Of a DNA stretch of 64,000 nt, positions 61,551 through 64,000 are shown piece by piece (within the stretch, counting starts at the first letter, position 1; every line of letters starts with the position of its first letter). Source of the stretch: Agromyces rhizosphaerae (GTDB taxonomy: Bacteria > Actinomycetota > Actinomycetes > Actinomycetales > Microbacteriaceae). The DNA is taken from positions 558,001-622,000 of the forward strand of contig NZ_BSDP01000001.1 of the NCBI RefSeq assembly GCF_027925245.1, read 5' to 3'. A model generated the notes under the pieces. The model was not told the origin of the DNA. It saw nothing but the letters and a program-made list of their open reading frames with translations, and did no database searches. The position numbers and the translations under genes were made by a program.

Positions 61551-62213
61551 ATGGGGGCATTCACCGGACTCGACCCGGACGCGCCGGCGTTCTTCGCCGA
61601 ACTCGCGGCGAACAACAGCAAGGCGTGGTGGGCCGAGCACAAGGCCAGGTACGACGAGCGCGTGCGGGGTCCGTTCGCGGCGCTCGGCGAGGAGCTCGCG
61701 GTCGAGTTCGGGCCGGTGAAGATCTTCCGCCCGTACCGCGACGTGCGGTTCAGCGCCGACAAGTCGCCGTACAAGGTGCAGATCGGCCTCGTGTCGCGTG
61801 CGCCCGTCGCGCACTACCTGCAGCTCAGCGCCGACGGGCTGCTCGTCGGGGGCGGCAGCTTCGAGGTGCCGCCGAAGGCGCTCGCGCGATTCCGCGAGAT
61901 CGTGGACGACGCGAAGCTCGCGGGCGACCTCGAGGCGACCCTCGAGGAGACGGCGGCCGACGGGTTCGCGCTCATGCGCGACGACGCCCTGCGCACCGCG
62001 CCGCGCGGCTACTCCGTCGACCACCCGCGCATCGAGCTGCTGCGGCTGAAGCACCTCGCGATCGGCCGGTCCGAGCCGCCGGCCGACTGGATGTGGACCC
62101 CCGACGCGCTCGATATCGTGCGCGACCAGTGGCGCACGGTCTCGATCTGGTGCGAGTGGCTGCGCGACAACCTCGGCGCCGAGATCGCGGCCGGCGGCGG
62201 CCGCGGGCGCTGA
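61551..62213 (+). CDS. DUF2461 family protein
   Basis: A 220-residue protein of the DUF2461 (TIGR02453) family. Conserved parts are FFAELAANNSKAWW near residue 14, FRPYRDVRFSADKSPYK near residue 62, and YLQLSADGLLVGGG near residue 88. Function is unknown in all organisms I know of. It is preceded by a leaderless-type -10 and stands alone. Length is normal for the family. Confidence 0.88.
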   Translation: MGAFTGLDPDAPAFFAELAANNSKAWWAEHKARYDERVRGPFAALGEELAVEFGPVKIFRPYRDVRFSADKSPYKVQIGLVSRAPVAHYLQLSADGLLVGGGSFEVPPKALARFREIVDDAKLAGDLEATLEETAADGFALMRDDALRTAPRGYSVDHPRIELLRLKHLAIGRSEPPADWMWTPDALDIVRDQWRTVSIWCEWLRDNLGAEIAAGGGRGR

Positions 62214-62249
62214 GCGGCTGTTCGTCACCAGCCGGCGGGCCGGCACGGC

Positions 62250-62286
62250 TTGACAGGAGCGGCTCCGATCGCTGCAATATATTGCA
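62250..62286 (+). promoter_or_regulatory. Promoter and palindromic operator of GntR gene
   Basis: TTGACA at 62250-62255 is a consensus -35. The perfect palindrome TGCAATATATTGCA (62273-62286) overlaps both the -10 region and the A of the gntR ATG. This places a dimeric repressor directly over promoter and start, so autoregulation is very likely. Confidence 0.7.
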
Positions 62287-63005
62287 TGCTGCTGAACACC
62301 GCGCCGGCCGAGCGCCCCAGTTCGCTGCGCGACTACGCCTACCGCCAGCTGCGCGACGCCATCGTCAGCGGCGCGCTCGAACCCGGCGCGCGGCTGCGTG
62401 ACCCCGAGCTCGAGGAGTGGCTCGGCGTCAGCCGCACGCCGATCCGCGAGGCGATCGCGCGGCTCGAGCTCGCCGGACTCGTGCAGACCCGCAGGGCCAA
62501 GGCCACCATCGTCGCCCCGCTCGACGTGCGCACCGCGCTCGCGGCGCAGCGCATCGCCGCCGCACTGCACGAGCTCGCCGTGCGCGAGGCCGTGCCCCAG
62601 CTCACCGACGCCGACCTCGACGAGATGCGCGACGCGAACGCCCGGTTCGCCGCGGCGCTCCGCGACGACGACGTCGACGCCGCCGTGCGCGCCGACGACG
62701 ACTTCCACGACGTCGCGGTGCGCGCGGGCGCGAACCCGCTGCTGCCCGCGATGCTCGAGCAGGTCGCCCCGCTGCTGAGACGCCTCGAACGCGCGCGGTT
62801 CGCGTCGCTCGCGGGCCGCGGTTCGGTCGCCGACCACGACCGCATCATCGCGCTCTGCGCGGCGGGCGACGCCGTGGCCGCCGGCATCGCGGCCCGCGAG
62901 AACTGGGAGACATTGGGGCGGATGCTCCAGCCAGACGACCCGGCCCCCGACGACGCCGACCCGGTCGACGCGCCCACCCCGCGCGCGACGCCGACGCACG
63001 CCTGA
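62286..63005 (+). CDS. GntR-family regulator, FCD domain
   Basis: A 239-residue FadR-subfamily GntR protein. The winged helix contains [19 protein letters not shown] and [17 protein letters not shown] (about residues 17-60). The C-terminal FCD helical domain has the metal-binding pattern with [12 protein letters not shown] near residue 139. ATG 62286 overlaps the operator palindrome. It is followed 85 bases later by acdS; GntR regulators have been reported next to acdS in actinobacteria, so acdS control by ACC or a related amino acid is likely. Confidence 0.9.
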   Translation: MLLNTAPAERPSSLRDYAYRQLRDAIVSGALEPGARLRDPELEEWLGVSRTPIREAIARLELAGLVQTRRAKATIVAPLDVRTALAAQRIAAALHELAVREAVPQLTDADLDEMRDANARFAAALRDDDVDAAVRADDDFHDVAVRAGANPLLPAMLEQVAPLLRRLERARFASLAGRGSVADHDRIIALCAAGDAVAAGIAARENWETLGRMLQPDDPAPDDADPVDAPTPRATPTHA

Positions 63006-63090
63006 CCGCCCCACGACCACCCAGCGCATCGCCTCGCCCGAGGCATCCGCCCCACCCCCGGCCGCCCCGCGGCCACCGACAAGGAGCACC

Positions 63091-64000
63091 ATGGCACTCG
63101 CCGACTTCCCCCGACACCGACTGACGTTCGGGCCGAGCCCGATCCACCCGGTCGACCGGCTCAGCGCCCACCTCGGTGGGGCTCGCATCTGGATGAAGCG
63201 CGAGGACGTCTCGAGCGGCCTCGCCTACGGCGGCAACAAGGTGCGCAAGCTCGAGTACCTCGTGCCCGACGCGCTCGCGCAGGGCGCTGACACGCTCGTC
63301 TCGATCGGGGGCGTGCAGTCGAACCACACCCGCCAGGTCGCCGCCGTCGCCGCGCACCTCGGCATGCAGGCCGTGCTCGTGCAGGAGCACTGGGTCGACT
63401 GGCCCGACTCGGTGAACGACCGCGTCGGCAACATCATGCTGTCGCGGCTCATGGGCGCCGACGTGCGCCTCTCCCCCGCCGGCTTCGGCATCGGCTTCAA
63501 GGACTCGTGGCGCCAGGCCATCGCCGACGTCGAGGCGGCCGGCGGCACGCCGTACGCGATCCCCGCGGGGGCATCCGATCACCGCCTCGGCGGCCTCGGC
63601 TTCGCCAACTGGGCGCACGAGGTGGCCGCGCAGGAGCAGGAGCTCGGCGTCTTCTTCGACACGATCGTCGTGTGCTCGGTGACCGGGTCGACGCACGCAG
63701 GCATGATCGCCGGGTTCGCCGACCTCGAGCACAACTTCGGTGGGCCGCGCCGGCGCGTGCTCGGCATCGACGCGTCGGCGAAGCTCGACGAGACCCGCGA
63801 CCAGGTCGGGCGCATCGCGCGCAACACGGCCGAGCTGATCGGCGTCGGCCGCGACCTGCGCGACGACGAGGTCACCGTGCTCGAGGGCTGGGCGGGCGAC
63901 TTCTACGGCATCCCGGTCGAGTCGACGGATGCCGCGATGCACCTGGTCGGCTCGCTCGAGGGCGTCATTCTCGACCCCGTCTACGAGGGCAAGTCGATGG
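63091..64000 (+). CDS. acdS: 1-Aminocyclopropane-1-carboxylate deaminase, 3' end outside window
   Basis: The first 303 residues of a protein expected to be about 338 long. The PLP lysine is Lys50 in [11 protein letters not shown], with Ser77-Asn78 in GVQSNHTRQ. The Tyr-Glu pair of DPVYEGKSM at the window end matches Tyr294-Glu295, which separate ACC deaminase from D-cysteine desulfhydrase. Whole-chain agreement with AcdS is high ([29 protein letters not shown]). It opens the cyclopropane ring to give 2-oxobutanoate and ammonia, lowering plant ethylene. AAGGAG precedes the ATG. The final discriminating Leu322 lies outside. Confidence 0.93.
   Translation, partial: MALADFPRHRLTFGPSPIHPVDRLSAHLGGARIWMKREDVSSGLAYGGNKVRKLEYLVPDALAQGADTLVSIGGVQSNHTRQVAAVAAHLGMQAVLVQEHWVDWPDSVNDRVGNIMLSRLMGADVRLSPAGFGIGFKDSWRQAIADVEAAGGTPYAIPAGASDHRLGGLGFANWAHEVAAQEQELGVFFDTIVVCSVTGSTHAGMIAGFADLEHNFGGPRRRVLGIDASAKLDETRDQVGRIARNTAELIGVGRDLRDDEVTVLEGWAGDFYGIPVESTDAAMHLVGSLEGVILDPVYEGKSM

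Noticed and set aside
63091..64000. D-cysteine desulfhydrase instead of ACC deaminase
   Set aside because: The Tyr-Glu pair in DPVYEGKSM and overall agreement with AcdS favour ACC deaminase; the last discriminating residue is outside the window, so a small doubt remains.

Overview
The window reads as an ordinary chromosomal stretch of a high-GC actinobacterium (roughly 70% G+C, many GTG starts, GTGA/ATGA stop-start overlaps, Eis-type acetyltransferase, DtxR-type iron box, ECF41-type sigma factor). The gene set and a very frequent 9-mer (GCGGATGCC/GGCATCCGC) suggest a Microbacteriaceae member, possibly Agromyces-like. No rRNA, tRNA, CRISPR array, prophage or insertion sequence was seen, so the assignment rests on style and gene families only.

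Layout. 1-9.8 kb: thioredoxin-reductase-like flavoprotein (cut by the window edge), ABC exporter, Eis-like acetyltransferase, heme peroxidase, sugar MFS porter, and a three-gene minus-strand unit of a sulfite-oxidase-fold molybdoenzyme, a flavin reductase and a small zinc-ribbon protein. 9.9-12.6 kb: first molybdenum-cofactor (Moco) block, moeA, moaA, moaD. 12.7-20 kb: MFS exporter, glycosyltransferase, two oppositely oriented metabolic units with an acyl-CoA ligase, an ornithine-cyclodeaminase-fold reductase and a proline-racemase family enzyme. 20.2-33.6 kb: nitrogen island, with urease ureABCFGD plus a nickel permease on plus, converging on minus-strand urtABCDE (urea ABC importer), an NCS1 permease and two overlapping TetR genes. 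34.1-41.5 kb: cupin, then the second Moco/molybdate block, moaE, a moaC-mog fusion, a second moeA and moeZ on minus, divergent from an HTH-Mop regulator and modABC on plus. 41.6-50.4 kb: MFS, NAD(P)-binding reductase with divergent MarR, a decayed Ser/Thr kinase, a DUF1540 protein, a phosphonate-type ABC importer (phnDCEE) without C-P lyase, and a HAD hydrolase. 50.5-62.2 kb: DUF368 lipid-carrier translocase, PLP transsulfuration enzyme, hydrolase, methyltransferase, SDR/ECF41 pair, quinone oxidoreductase/TetR pair, small membrane proteins, YeiH-type transporter and DUF2461. 62.3 kb to the end: a GntR regulator with a palindromic operator over its own start, followed by acdS (ACC deaminase, cut by the window edge).

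How the parts work together. Urea is imported by UrtABCDE and hydrolysed by urease; nickel comes through the NiCoT permease and is probably handled by the His-rich tail of UreG, because no ureE is present. ACC deaminase also releases ammonia and, with a urea system, fits a soil or plant-associated life. Molybdate imported by ModABC feeds Moco synthesis (MoaA, MoaC, MoaD, MoaE, MoeZ, Mog, MoeA), and the sulfite-oxidase-like protein is the likely client in the window.

No wholly new multi-gene system is evident. The strongest unexplained signals are at DNA level: the overrepresented 9-mer that also builds terminator stems and overrides codon choice, palindromic intergenic elements near both moeA genes, and a regular leaderless-start signature. 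At gene level the most interesting points are urease without ureE, the NCS1-TetR-TetR unit beside the urea genes, ModC without its Mop domain, and a kinase that has lost its catalytic loop.
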